Source of the DNA: Senegalimassilia faecalis
GTDB taxonomy: Bacteria > Actinomycetota > Coriobacteriia > Coriobacteriales > Eggerthellaceae
NCBI RefSeq assembly: GCF_004135645.1
Contig: NZ_SDPW01000001.1
Location: 310,001-374,000, forward strand
Length of the DNA stretch: 64,000 nucleotides
Reading direction: 5' to 3'
This document shows, piece after piece, positions 7,488-14,428 of the stretch. A program made the position numbers and the translations under genes. The stretch's first letter is position 1. Every line of letters begins with the position of its first letter. The notes under the pieces are model-generated. The model worked only from the letters and a program-made list of their open reading frames with translations, was not told the origin of the DNA and searched no databases.

Positions 7488-10345
7488 GTCTGAATCACCT
7501 CCGTGGGTTCGCTGTACTGCGGCATCCAGGGCTCGAAGTCCTCAGGCTCCGTCCAGGCGCCTTCCGGACCGCTTTCGGCCGGGGCGATTGCCACCTGGTA
7601 AGCGCGCAGCGTGTACGTGCCGTTGACGTCGGACAGACGCCCCGTCGACTTCGACAGGCGGTTAACGGTGACCGAGCACCACGATTGGTCGCGCTTGCCT
7701 TCCTGGTCCAAGAACTCGGGAAGCCAGAAGCGCTCCATGTACACCTCGCCGGGGCGCACGCCCTTCGTCACGCGCACCTTGCCGCGAATCTCGGCGCGGC
7801 GCGAGCGAATCCAGGCCCACTGCCCGTCTTTCACGCCGTACTTCTCGGCGTCGTCGGGATACACCCACACCTCGGGGACGGGGTAGATCTCGCGCAGGTA
7901 GGGAACGTTGCGCAGCGTGCCGTGGTGGTACATCGGTAAACGGCCGTTGCTCATCACCAGCGGGTATTCCGTGTCCGTCAGCGGGCTTTCCTCGGGCTCC
8001 TCGTAGTACGGAAGCGGGTCGTAACCGTACTTGACCAACGAGTTTGCCGCGTTCGGGTTCTCGACGGGGTTATCAACGAACACCTCGGGGTGCATAGCCC
8101 ACGGGCTTGCCGACAGGCCAAGCGTGATGTAGCCCTCCGAGTACGGCTCGCACTTGCCCGATGCCGTGCCGAAACCGGTAAGGTAGCCGCAGGCATCGGT
8201 TTGCTTGTAGTAGTAATAGGTATGCCAGTCTTCCCAGCTGCAGAACTCGTACGGCGCCTTGTCGCAGAACTCGTCCCACGTCATGCCAAGCCCGGCCACG
8301 TGCGCGTTGCGCTCATCGGTGTCGGTCAGCGGCATGGGGATGCCACCGGCGGCGGCCACCATGCCCTTCGTGTCGTAGATGGCCTCGCGGCAGTCCTCGT
8401 CGCCAAGCTCCATCATGCGCTTGGTCAGGTCGGACCAAATCATGGCCTCGTTGCGCGTCTCGAACAGGTGCGTGCACTCCTGGCGCGCGAACACCTTGTT
8501 CAGAATCTGGATGGGCTGGTTCGACTCAAGCCATTCCAGGATGGGAAGCACGTAGTCGGCCGCCTCGATGGTGAAGCTGGTGGGATACATGTACATGTGC
8601 ACGATCAGGTCAAGCTGCGGCAGCAGGTTGTAGCAGCGCTCCGTTTCGGCAAGGTTCTGCAGCTTGTTGCCCGAACGCTCCAGCCAGATGCGCGGCTTGT
8701 ACGGCTTGCCAGTTTCGATGGCGTCCCACACGTACGGGATGACCGACATGGCCCACTGGCCGATGCCGCGATGCTCGGAAAAGCCAAGGCGGTTACGCTC
8801 CATGTCGGCGCTGACCAGGCCGTACATGCCGCCAAGTTCATCGGCCATTGCAGGCTTGGGGAAACGCTGCAAAAGCGCACCGGGCTTTTCCACGTCGCCG
8901 TTCAGCAGCGAAAGCAGCGCATAGCCCGCCGAAGCCTGGCCGGACTGCGGGTTCTGGTCGGTGGCAACGCCGCCGACGATGCCCGCCGTCTTCGCCTCGC
9001 AGAAGATGTCGATGGCCGCCTCGATGTCGGCCGCATCGCACCACGTCACCTCGGCCGTCTTCTCAAGCGTCCACTCGCGCGAACGCTCGTAGGTAAGCTG
9101 GAACGCCGTCTTGTAGCCGCTGACGCCGTCGATGGTATAGCCCTCGTCGTTGAACAGCTCAGCTTCCGTTTCCTCGTCGAAGAAGCGGTTGAGCTCCTCT
9201 TCGGACTTCGGATACGGCACGGCAACGGGGCCGCCGGTTTTCTTATCCCAGATGACGAAGTACGGGATGCCGCAATAGCCAAGCGCCGGGTTGTCGTTGC
9301 TCTTCGCCGTGGCATGACCCGTCAGCGTATCGGTTGCCGTGGCGGCCATCTGCGCGTCGTTTTCCTCTTTCGACACCAAGCCCAGGTCAACGGCGCGAAC
9401 CGGAATGCCCGTCTTCGGGTCCACCAGGTACGGCAGGTTCGTCCACTTCAGGCAGAAGTCGGCATCGTAGCCGCGCTTCTCGATCATGTACTTCACCCAG
9501 CACAGCTGCATAGCAACGTCGGAGCCGGCGCGGATGGGCAGCCACACGTCGGCGCGCGCGGCGTCCACGGTGAAGCGCGGGTCCACCACAACCGTCTTGC
9601 AGCCCGCAGCGCGGCGGTCGGCCATGACGCGCCCACCGCCCGGAGGCGTGTCGGCCGCCGGCTGCGCCGCCCAGATGACCACGGCGTCGATGTCGACCTC
9701 GGGGTTGTACATCTCGAAGCAGTTCGAGTCGGCCATAGAGCAGTTGCCCGTCATGAAATCTCCGCCGTACATAAGCTTGTACGACACCATGCGCGGCAGG
9801 TAGCACTGCGCGCAGCCCGGCTCGAACGTGTTGGGCGACTGGATGGCCGCCGCGAAACGGTTCACGCTCCAGAACTGCGGGTTTCCGCCGCCGCCCGTGG
9901 ACATGAAGATAGACTCGGGGCCGTATTGCTTCTTGGACTCCCACAGCTTCTGCGCGATCTCGTCGATGGCCTGCTCCCACGTGATGCGCTCCCACTCGTT
10001 GCCGCCGCGCTCGCCCACGCGACGCATGGGGTACTTGTTGCGGTTGGGGTTGTACAGCGCCTGGATGCCCGACAGGCCCTTCGCGCACAGGCCGCCATGC
10101 GTCGTGCCGTCCTCGGTATTGCCCTCAAGCTTCACCACGCGCCCGTTTTCCACGGTGGCGATGACGGCGCAGCGCGCCACGCAGGCGCGGCACAGCGTCT
10201 TCACCTTGCGGGTGCCGCTGCTGGTCACCTTCGCTTCGGCAGCCACCAGGTTGCCCACGTCGATGGTTGCGCCGAGCGCCGCGCCGCTGGCCACAAGGGC
10301 CGAGACCTTCGCGAAGCTGCGACGCGTCATTGTCGCTTGTCCCAT
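7472..10345 (-). CDS. Tat-exported molybdopterin oxidoreductase, catalytic subunit
   Basis: A 957-residue bis-MGD enzyme of the DMSO reductase superfamily. MTRRSFAKVSALVASG is a twin-arginine signal (RR at residues 8-9). A [4Fe-4S] site follows (C52, C55, C59, C87), then the molybdopterin domain and a C-terminal MopB dinucleotide-binding domain (YPLVMSNGRLPMYHHGTLRN region). Cys181 in CAQCYLPRMVSYK aligns by position with the Mo-ligand Cys/Sec of formate dehydrogenase-type enzymes; this is inference. The ATG at 10345 has GGAGGAGG upstream. Substrate is unknown: Eggerthellaceae use relatives for DMSO, TMAO, nitro- and catechol compounds. It lies in a torD-accessory-A-B-C operon. Confidence 0.9.
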   Translation of the reverse strand: MGQATMTRRSFAKVSALVASGAALGATIDVGNLVAAEAKVTSSGTRKVKTLCRACVARCAVIATVENGRVVKLEGNTEDGTTHGGLCAKGLSGIQALYNPNRNKYPMRRVGERGGNEWERITWEQAIDEIAQKLWESKKQYGPESIFMSTGGGGNPQFWSVNRFAAAIQSPNTFEPGCAQCYLPRMVSYKLMYGGDFMTGNCSMADSNCFEMYNPEVDIDAVVIWAAQPAADTPPGGGRVMADRRAAGCKTVVVDPRFTVDAARADVWLPIRAGSDVAMQLCWVKYMIEKRGYDADFCLKWTNLPYLVDPKTGIPVRAVDLGLVSKEENDAQMAATATDTLTGHATAKSNDNPALGYCGIPYFVIWDKKTGGPVAVPYPKSEEELNRFFDEETEAELFNDEGYTIDGVSGYKTAFQLTYERSREWTLEKTAEVTWCDAADIEAAIDIFCEAKTAGIVGGVATDQNPQSGQASAGYALLSLLNGDVEKPGALLQRFPKPAMADELGGMYGLVSADMERNRLGFSEHRGIGQWAMSVIPYVWDAIETGKPYKPRIWLERSGNKLQNLAETERCYNLLPQLDLIVHMYMYPTSFTIEAADYVLPILEWLESNQPIQILNKVFARQECTHLFETRNEAMIWSDLTKRMMELGDEDCREAIYDTKGMVAAAGGIPMPLTDTDERNAHVAGLGMTWDEFCDKAPYEFCSWEDWHTYYYYKQTDACGYLTGFGTASGKCEPYSEGYITLGLSASPWAMHPEVFVDNPVENPNAANSLVKYGYDPLPYYEEPEESPLTDTEYPLVMSNGRLPMYHHGTLRNVPYLREIYPVPEVWVYPDDAEKYGVKDGQWAWIRSRRAEIRGKVRVTKGVRPGEVYMERFWLPEFLDQEGKRDQSWCSVTVNRLSKSTGRLSDVNGTYTLRAYQVAIAPAESGPEGAWTEPEDFEPWMPQYSEPTEVIQTCVTL

Positions 10346-10383
10346 GAAACCTCCTCCTTTGTTTCTTCTTGGGTTAGCTCGTC

Positions 10384-11037
10384 TTATTGAAAGACCGCAA
10401 GGAAAGCAGCGCCTTCCTTCGTGGTCGTCCAACCGTCCTCCCAGACCAGGCCGGCGCATTGCTCCAGGCGGTCCGTGAAATAGCTGGGGTAGATGGCCGC
10501 GGCCGACACGTGGCGCGACCGGGGCGCCGCGGCGCAGATAGCGGCAAGTTCATCGTCTATCTGGCGTTTCGTGCGCTTGGTACCGTTGCAAAACACCAGC
10601 AGTCGGCGAAAGCCCTCGGCGTTTTCCGGTTCGTCGGCAAACAGGCGCGCTAAGCGGGCAGACGGACGCAAGCGTTCAAGCACCTTGCCGCCCTTGTCGG
10701 TTAGCGTATACGTGGCGCGCGCCATGTCCACGCGCTCCTCTTCGATGTCGGGGTCGTATTCGGGCTCGGGCAGCTGCTCGGCAAGCAGGCCTTCGCGCAC
10801 CAGCGCGTCTATCAGCGTGCCCATAGACTGGAACATGGTTGCAGCCTGGGGTTTTGCCGCCATGCGGCCCTCAAGGTCGAAGCGGCTGATAGGGTCGGCG
10901 CCTTCGCCGCCGGCCGCCGCAAGCGCTTCCAGGTACAGCTCGCGCTTGCCCGGCTCTCGGCGGATAAGCACCACCGCTTGCTCGAGTTCATCGGGCGCGC
11001 TCGTTGCTTCTTCGCCTTTCAGCTGCTCGCTCATCAC
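10384..11037 (-). CDS. unknown accessory protein of the molybdoenzyme operon
   Basis: A 217-residue soluble protein that I do not recognise by motif. It has no signal peptide, membrane segment or metal-binding cysteine cluster. Two stretches look like winged-helix folds: residues about 70-120 (TLIDALVREGLLAEQ, ARATYTLTDKGGKVLERL) and 140-215 (RLLVFCNGTKRTKRQIDDEL, CAGLVWEDGWTTTKEGAAFLA). A DNA-binding or chaperone-like role is possible, but this is a guess. The ATG overlaps the torD-like stop by 4 nt and the stop lies 38 nt before the catalytic subunit, so it is certainly co-expressed. The conserved position suggests a maturation or regulatory factor. Confidence 0.75.
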   Translation of the reverse strand: MMSEQLKGEEATSAPDELEQAVVLIRREPGKRELYLEALAAAGGEGADPISRFDLEGRMAAKPQAATMFQSMGTLIDALVREGLLAEQLPEPEYDPDIEEERVDMARATYTLTDKGGKVLERLRPSARLARLFADEPENAEGFRRLLVFCNGTKRTKRQIDDELAAICAAAPRSRHVSAAAIYPSYFTDRLEQCAGLVWEDGWTTTKEGAAFLAVFQ

Positions 11038-11741
11038 GCCACCTCCTGCTCTGCCGCCGCATCGTCATCCGCGTAGCAGCGCTGCTCCAGGCAAACCCAC
11101 GCCGCCGTGCACTCGCACAGCCCGCGGTAAAACGGCGTGCGCGCAAGCTGCGCGGCAGCCTGGCAAAACCGCGGAACCCAGTTCGCGATGTGATTCTCGA
11201 AAAACGCCCGCACCTGCTCCTGCGCGGCATCGGCCGCTTGCGCATCGCCGGCCCGGCAAGCCGCGGCCTCGGCGTCAAGCAGGTGGGCCACATACTGGAA
11301 CTCGAACGAGATGTGGTCCTCGGGCATGTTGTAGTCATCGTCAAGCGCAAGCCCAGCGGCTATAAGCGTGCGGAACATGTTGTCGCGCGCGCCTTGCATC
11401 AGCAGGTGCTCCTCGCTGGTGTACACGCTTTCAAACGGGCTGACCGGGTCATCGGTCGTCGACCCTGCCCCCAAAAACACGCGAGCGTAATCGCAACGCG
11501 ACTGCGTCAGCGTGTCGGGGTTTTGCGCAAGCACGTACTTCGCCATCTTGTTCGACCCGCGCGCAAACGCCCGCTCGTCGGCATCGAAATCGTCGGACAG
11601 CGGCAGCACCGCCTGTCCGCGCAAACGCTCAAGCAACTCTTCGTCGAGCTCTCGATAGAACAGTCGGCTCAAATACCGCCAAAAGCCGGCGCGCTCGGCG
11701 CACGCATCGGCGCGCTCATTTTGCAACTGCGTCGTCTCCAC
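11034..11741 (-). CDS. TorD/DmsD-family molybdoenzyme chaperone
   Basis: Cytoplasmic all-helical chaperone that binds the Tat signal and apo-form of the catalytic subunit until the Mo cofactor is inserted. The 235 residues show family features: FWRYLSRLFYRELDEELLERL near the N-terminus, CDYARVFLGAG followed by PVSPFESVYTSEE, then MPEDHISFEFQYVAHLL, and HIANWVPRFCQ in the last third. The GTG at 11741 is chosen because AAGGGGG lies at proper spacing; an ATG-led extension to 11846 adds a poorly conserved, Cys-containing 35 residues without a ribosome site. First gene of the operon. Confidence 0.88.
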   Translation of the reverse strand: METTQLQNERADACAERAGFWRYLSRLFYRELDEELLERLRGQAVLPLSDDFDADERAFARGSNKMAKYVLAQNPDTLTQSRCDYARVFLGAGSTTDDPVSPFESVYTSEEHLLMQGARDNMFRTLIAAGLALDDDYNMPEDHISFEFQYVAHLLDAEAAACRAGDAQAADAAQEQVRAFFENHIANWVPRFCQAAAQLARTPFYRGLCECTAAWVCLEQRCYADDDAAAEQEVA

Positions 11742-11859
11742 GTCTTGCCCCCTTGTGTGGTCTTGCTGGCGAAGCTTTGCCGCTCCGCCCCTCATCAGCG
11801 ATTCGCATCCTAGAGGACAAGCGTCTGACCTGGACATACCTATCAATTGACTATTTCGC

Positions 11860-11888
11860 GGTTACCCTAGTCACTAATTAGGTAAACG
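11860..11888. promoter_or_regulatory. candidate operator between torD-like gene and luxR
   Basis: An imperfect dyad, GGTTACCCTA then, inverted, GTTTACCTAA, is centred near 11873 in the 222-bp divergent intergenic region (11742-11963). It contains an internal CTAATTAG palindrome. Position between two divergent transcription units suits a LuxR-type site, but binding is inferred only from symmetry. Confidence 0.4.
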
Positions 11889-11901
11889 CCTTACCCACAT
11901 A

Positions 11902-11931
11902 TTGACCACGTGAAGGGCGCTCTTTTACAAT
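11902..11931 (+). promoter_or_regulatory. promoter of the luxR-type gene
   Basis: TTGACC (11902-11907), an 18-nt spacer, then TACAAT (11926-11931); transcription start near 11938, giving a leader of about 26 nt with TAGGGGG before the ATG at 11964. Confidence 0.65.
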
Positions 11932-11963
11932 GCGGCGCGAAGGGTCTTTAGGGGGAATCGAAT

Positions 11964-13475
11964 ATGCAGCAGACAAACACTTCGGAAACCGCGCCGGCAG
12001 CCACGGGCGCCCAGGAGCTTTTGCGGGGCATCAACACGCATCTGCCCGCCGTGTCCTATCTTGGCTTCGCGTTCTGGTTCGCGTGGAACCTGGTCGCGTT
12101 CTCGGGATCGGTGTGGAACACGCAGGCCGATTCGGCCATCCTTATCTCGTATCTGTTCATTGCGCACCTTCTGGCGTCGGTGGCAACGCTCATCGCGCTG
12201 GGCACGCGCGGGCAGCGCAGCATGCGCGCGATCGTCTCGCACCGCTTCCTGGCCGCCGGTGCGGCCATCGGATCGGCGGGGACGCTGCTGATGATCTTGG
12301 TCGGCGGCGGCTATATCGACAGCCTCGCCACGTTCATCGTCGGCGCCGCGCTTGCCGGCTTCGGCACCACGTTCATGCTCGCGCGCAGCGCCACCATCCT
12401 CTGCACCACCTCGCCGCGTCGCTCGTTTCTGTCCATCAGCCTGTGCGCGCTGTTCGCCATCGGCGTCTATTCGTTTATCGAGGGGTACTCGTTCGCCATC
12501 GGCGTCATCCTGTTCGTGCTGTTGCCCGTCTTCAGCGCGCTGTCGCTGTCGGTGAAGCGCGACTCGCCGCAAGACCTTGCCCTCATCAACACCATCGGCA
12601 AGCTTCCGGCGCGCTTCCGCAACCTGCTCATCGCCATCTTCGTGTACTCGCTGTGCCAAGAGGTGTCGAAAAGCTACATCCTCACCGCCCTGCCCGCCTC
12701 GCAATCGATGCTGTGCATGCGCTACGTCATGCTGGCGCTCGTGGTGCTGATGCTGGTCTTCATCGCGCTAGACCTGTCCACGCCGCCCGACAAGTCCATC
12801 GCCCACATCTTCTATCCGCTGGCGCTGTGCTTCATCGTGCCGCAGCTGGCCGTTTCGGTGCTGCGGGAAACCTCCCCCGTGCTTGCGGCGGCGACGCTTG
12901 ACTTCGCCGGCTATGGAACGGATCTGTTCATCTGGGCCATTTGCGCCTACCTGGGCTATCAGATGCGCGGCAACTGCGTGAAGGTGATGTGCTTCGGCAC
13001 CGCCGCGCTGTCGCTGGGCCTGGCCAGCGGGTCGATAGTCGCCATATTCCTGCTGGACGCCAACATCTCAAGCGCGCATTTTTTGGTGGTGAATCTCACG
13101 CTTGCCGCACTGTGCATGCTGGTGACGGTCATCGTGTTCCCCGAGAACAAGCTCAACGACCTCATTCAACCCGTTGAAGAGGAGGAAGACGCCGACGACG
13201 TGTCCGTGCGCACGCAGAAGGCCCTGTGGAAGCAGGCGTGCGAAGAGGTTGCCGCCGATGGGCAGCTGACAACGCGCGAGGCGGAGGTGCTGCTGATGCT
13301 GGCGAAGGGCATGAGCGCCCAGCAAATCGCCGATGCGCTGGTCATATCCATCCACACCGTGCGCGCGCACGTGCGCAACATCCACGCAAAGCTTGAAGTC
13401 AGCAACCGCGCGCAAATCATCGAGCTGGTGGAGCAGAAGCGCGATGGCATTTGCACAGGCGCACCAAGGGCATAG
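11964..13475 (+). CDS. LuxR-family regulator with about 12 membrane helices
   Basis: A 503-residue membrane-embedded transcription factor. Residues about 30-390 form roughly twelve hydrophobic helices, from YLGFAFWFAWNLVAFSGSVW to FLVVNLTLAALCMLVTVIVF. An acidic linker (EEEEDADD) leads to a C-terminal LuxR helix-turn-helix at about 435-490 (LTTREAEVLLMLAKGMS, IADALVISIHTVRAHVRNIH). This architecture is abundant in Eggerthellaceae next to anaerobic respiratory enzymes. It is divergent from the molybdoenzyme operon, so it probably senses a compound related to that enzyme and controls it. What the membrane part senses is unknown. Confidence 0.92.
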   Translation: MQQTNTSETAPAATGAQELLRGINTHLPAVSYLGFAFWFAWNLVAFSGSVWNTQADSAILISYLFIAHLLASVATLIALGTRGQRSMRAIVSHRFLAAGAAIGSAGTLLMILVGGGYIDSLATFIVGAALAGFGTTFMLARSATILCTTSPRRSFLSISLCALFAIGVYSFIEGYSFAIGVILFVLLPVFSALSLSVKRDSPQDLALINTIGKLPARFRNLLIAIFVYSLCQEVSKSYILTALPASQSMLCMRYVMLALVVLMLVFIALDLSTPPDKSIAHIFYPLALCFIVPQLAVSVLRETSPVLAAATLDFAGYGTDLFIWAICAYLGYQMRGNCVKVMCFGTAALSLGLASGSIVAIFLLDANISSAHFLVVNLTLAALCMLVTVIVFPENKLNDLIQPVEEEEDADDVSVRTQKALWKQACEEVAADGQLTTREAEVLLMLAKGMSAQQIADALVISIHTVRAHVRNIHAKLEVSNRAQIIELVEQKRDGICTGAPRA

Positions 13476-13540
13476 CACACGAACAAATGTTGCATACATT
13501 GTGCACAGCGGGAACGCCCGGCGGGTGGCCGCGCGCACGT

Positions 13541-13960
13541 ACATGGACGCGTCCACGGCCATCGTGCACCACCAGGTGGTGTCCACCAGCTTCGTGCCGA
13601 AGCTTTACGACGCCGCATCGCGCCAGGTCATGCGCGAGGTCGTTGAAACCACGCACCGCATCCTGTGCAAGGTCATGCAGCATTACCTCGACGACGCCGA
13701 GTACCGAAAGATCTTCGACTACGACCCGCGCCTGGCCGAGCTCATCTTGGTGCCGCGCGGCTACGACGCGCTGCTGCCGTTCGCCCGCTTCGACATCTTT
13801 TTGGACGAGAGCACCGGCGACGTGGCGTTTTGCGAGTTCAACGGCGACGGCAGCTCGGGCATGAACGAGAACCGCGAGATCACGCACTCCGTGGAGCAAA
13901 CGGCCACGTTCAAGGAATTCGCCAAGCGTCACCACGTTGAAGCCTGCGAGCTGTTCGACG
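13541..13960 (+). pseudogene. fragment of the ATP-grasp gene (near-exact duplicate)
   Basis: 13541-13958 equals 18589-19006 with one difference (C at 13554, T at 18602). It encodes residues about 39-177 of the 461-residue ATP-grasp protein and ends at CELFD. The start and the entire ATP-binding C-terminal half are missing. Just upstream, 13482-13540 shows weaker traces of the intact gene's upstream region (TGTTGCATA, TGCACAG) and of its GRRAARAYMDAS codons. A hybrid reading frame continues to 14178 but has no coherent function. The near identity of a dead fragment implies recent duplication or gene conversion. Confidence 0.9.
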
Positions 13961-14011
13961 CGGAAGCCGCGGCCGTTTCACCCTCCCCCGAGACCTGCGA
14001 GGCCCTTTCAC

Positions 14012-14160
14012 ATGACCTGACTGTTAAACGGAATCGTCGCCTTCAGCAGCGCGCTGCTGTTGGCCGTCATGCTCATCGCCGTCGAGCGCTCGGACGCACG
14101 CTTATGGCGGGCGGCGGGTTGGTGCTCGCGGCTTTTTGCGCGCTGGGCGCATGGGCGGCC
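14012..14160 (+). pseudogene. remnant of a DUF1461-type membrane protein gene
   Basis: After an ATG at 14012 the frame reads M-T-stop, then [20 protein letters not shown], matching the N-terminus of the intact protein at 19986 (ALNKLVAIGSTVSLAVTLIA). After a deletion of about 350 bp relative to that gene, another frame reads [19 protein letters not shown], matching RRALGRVLIAGGAFVLAAF there. The stop codon, frameshift and deletion make it non-functional. Its order after the ATP-grasp fragment mirrors the intact gene pair at 18.5-20.7 kb. Confidence 0.8.
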
Positions 14161-14342
14161 ATGCGTTGTGCCAGGTAGATGGGCATGGGCATGAGCGTGG
14201 ACGTCTCGTCGCAGGCGTAGCCGAACATCATGCACTGGTCGCCCGCGCCGATCTTCTCGTACGGGTCGTCGCCGGCCTGGCCGTGCTGGGCCTCGTGGGA
14301 CTCGTCGACGCCCTGCGCGATGTCGGGGCTTTGGTCGTGGAT
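14161..14342 (-). pseudogene. internal metK fragment
   Basis: Matches metK positions 5196-5377 in the same orientation, 8965 bp away, with six differences in 182 bp. One changes the invariant G of the DQGMMFG motif to C. The match breaks at 14342 and resumes as TAGGTACGCG (14344-14353), found also at 5948-5957 upstream of the metK promoter, as if the 5' half and leader of a metK copy had been deleted. Confidence 0.88.
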
Positions 14343-14369
14343 ATAGGTACGCGTGCTAACGAATCGAAG

Positions 14370-14408
14370 CGGGCAGGCGTTGGAAAACCACCCTGCCCGC
14401 TTCGCAAC
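14370..14408 (-). terminator. hairpin terminator after the surface-protein gene
   Basis: GAAGCGGGCAGG and CCTGCCCGCTTC form a 12-bp stem around a loop of about 14 nt, 21 nt downstream of the minus-strand stop at 14429. No strong T-run follows on either strand, so efficiency is uncertain. Confidence 0.6.
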
Positions 14409-14428
14409 AGATGCTGGCGGAACGAATG

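Noticed and set aside
8090-10390. 766-codon plus-strand open frame antisense to the molybdoenzyme gene
   Set aside because: It is His/Arg/Val-rich, has no motif, and mirrors a well-supported gene; long antisense frames are expected at this GC content. The same holds for frames at 1404-2978, 14411-17170, 20686-22230, 26721-28400, 53545-55374, 57791-59164, 60320-61987 and 62048-63301.
13333-14178. 281-codon open frame spanning the end of luxR and the fragments
   Set aside because: Its first third is out of frame with luxR, its middle is a truncated ATP-grasp piece and its end a DUF1461 remnant; the fusion has no plausible function or start.
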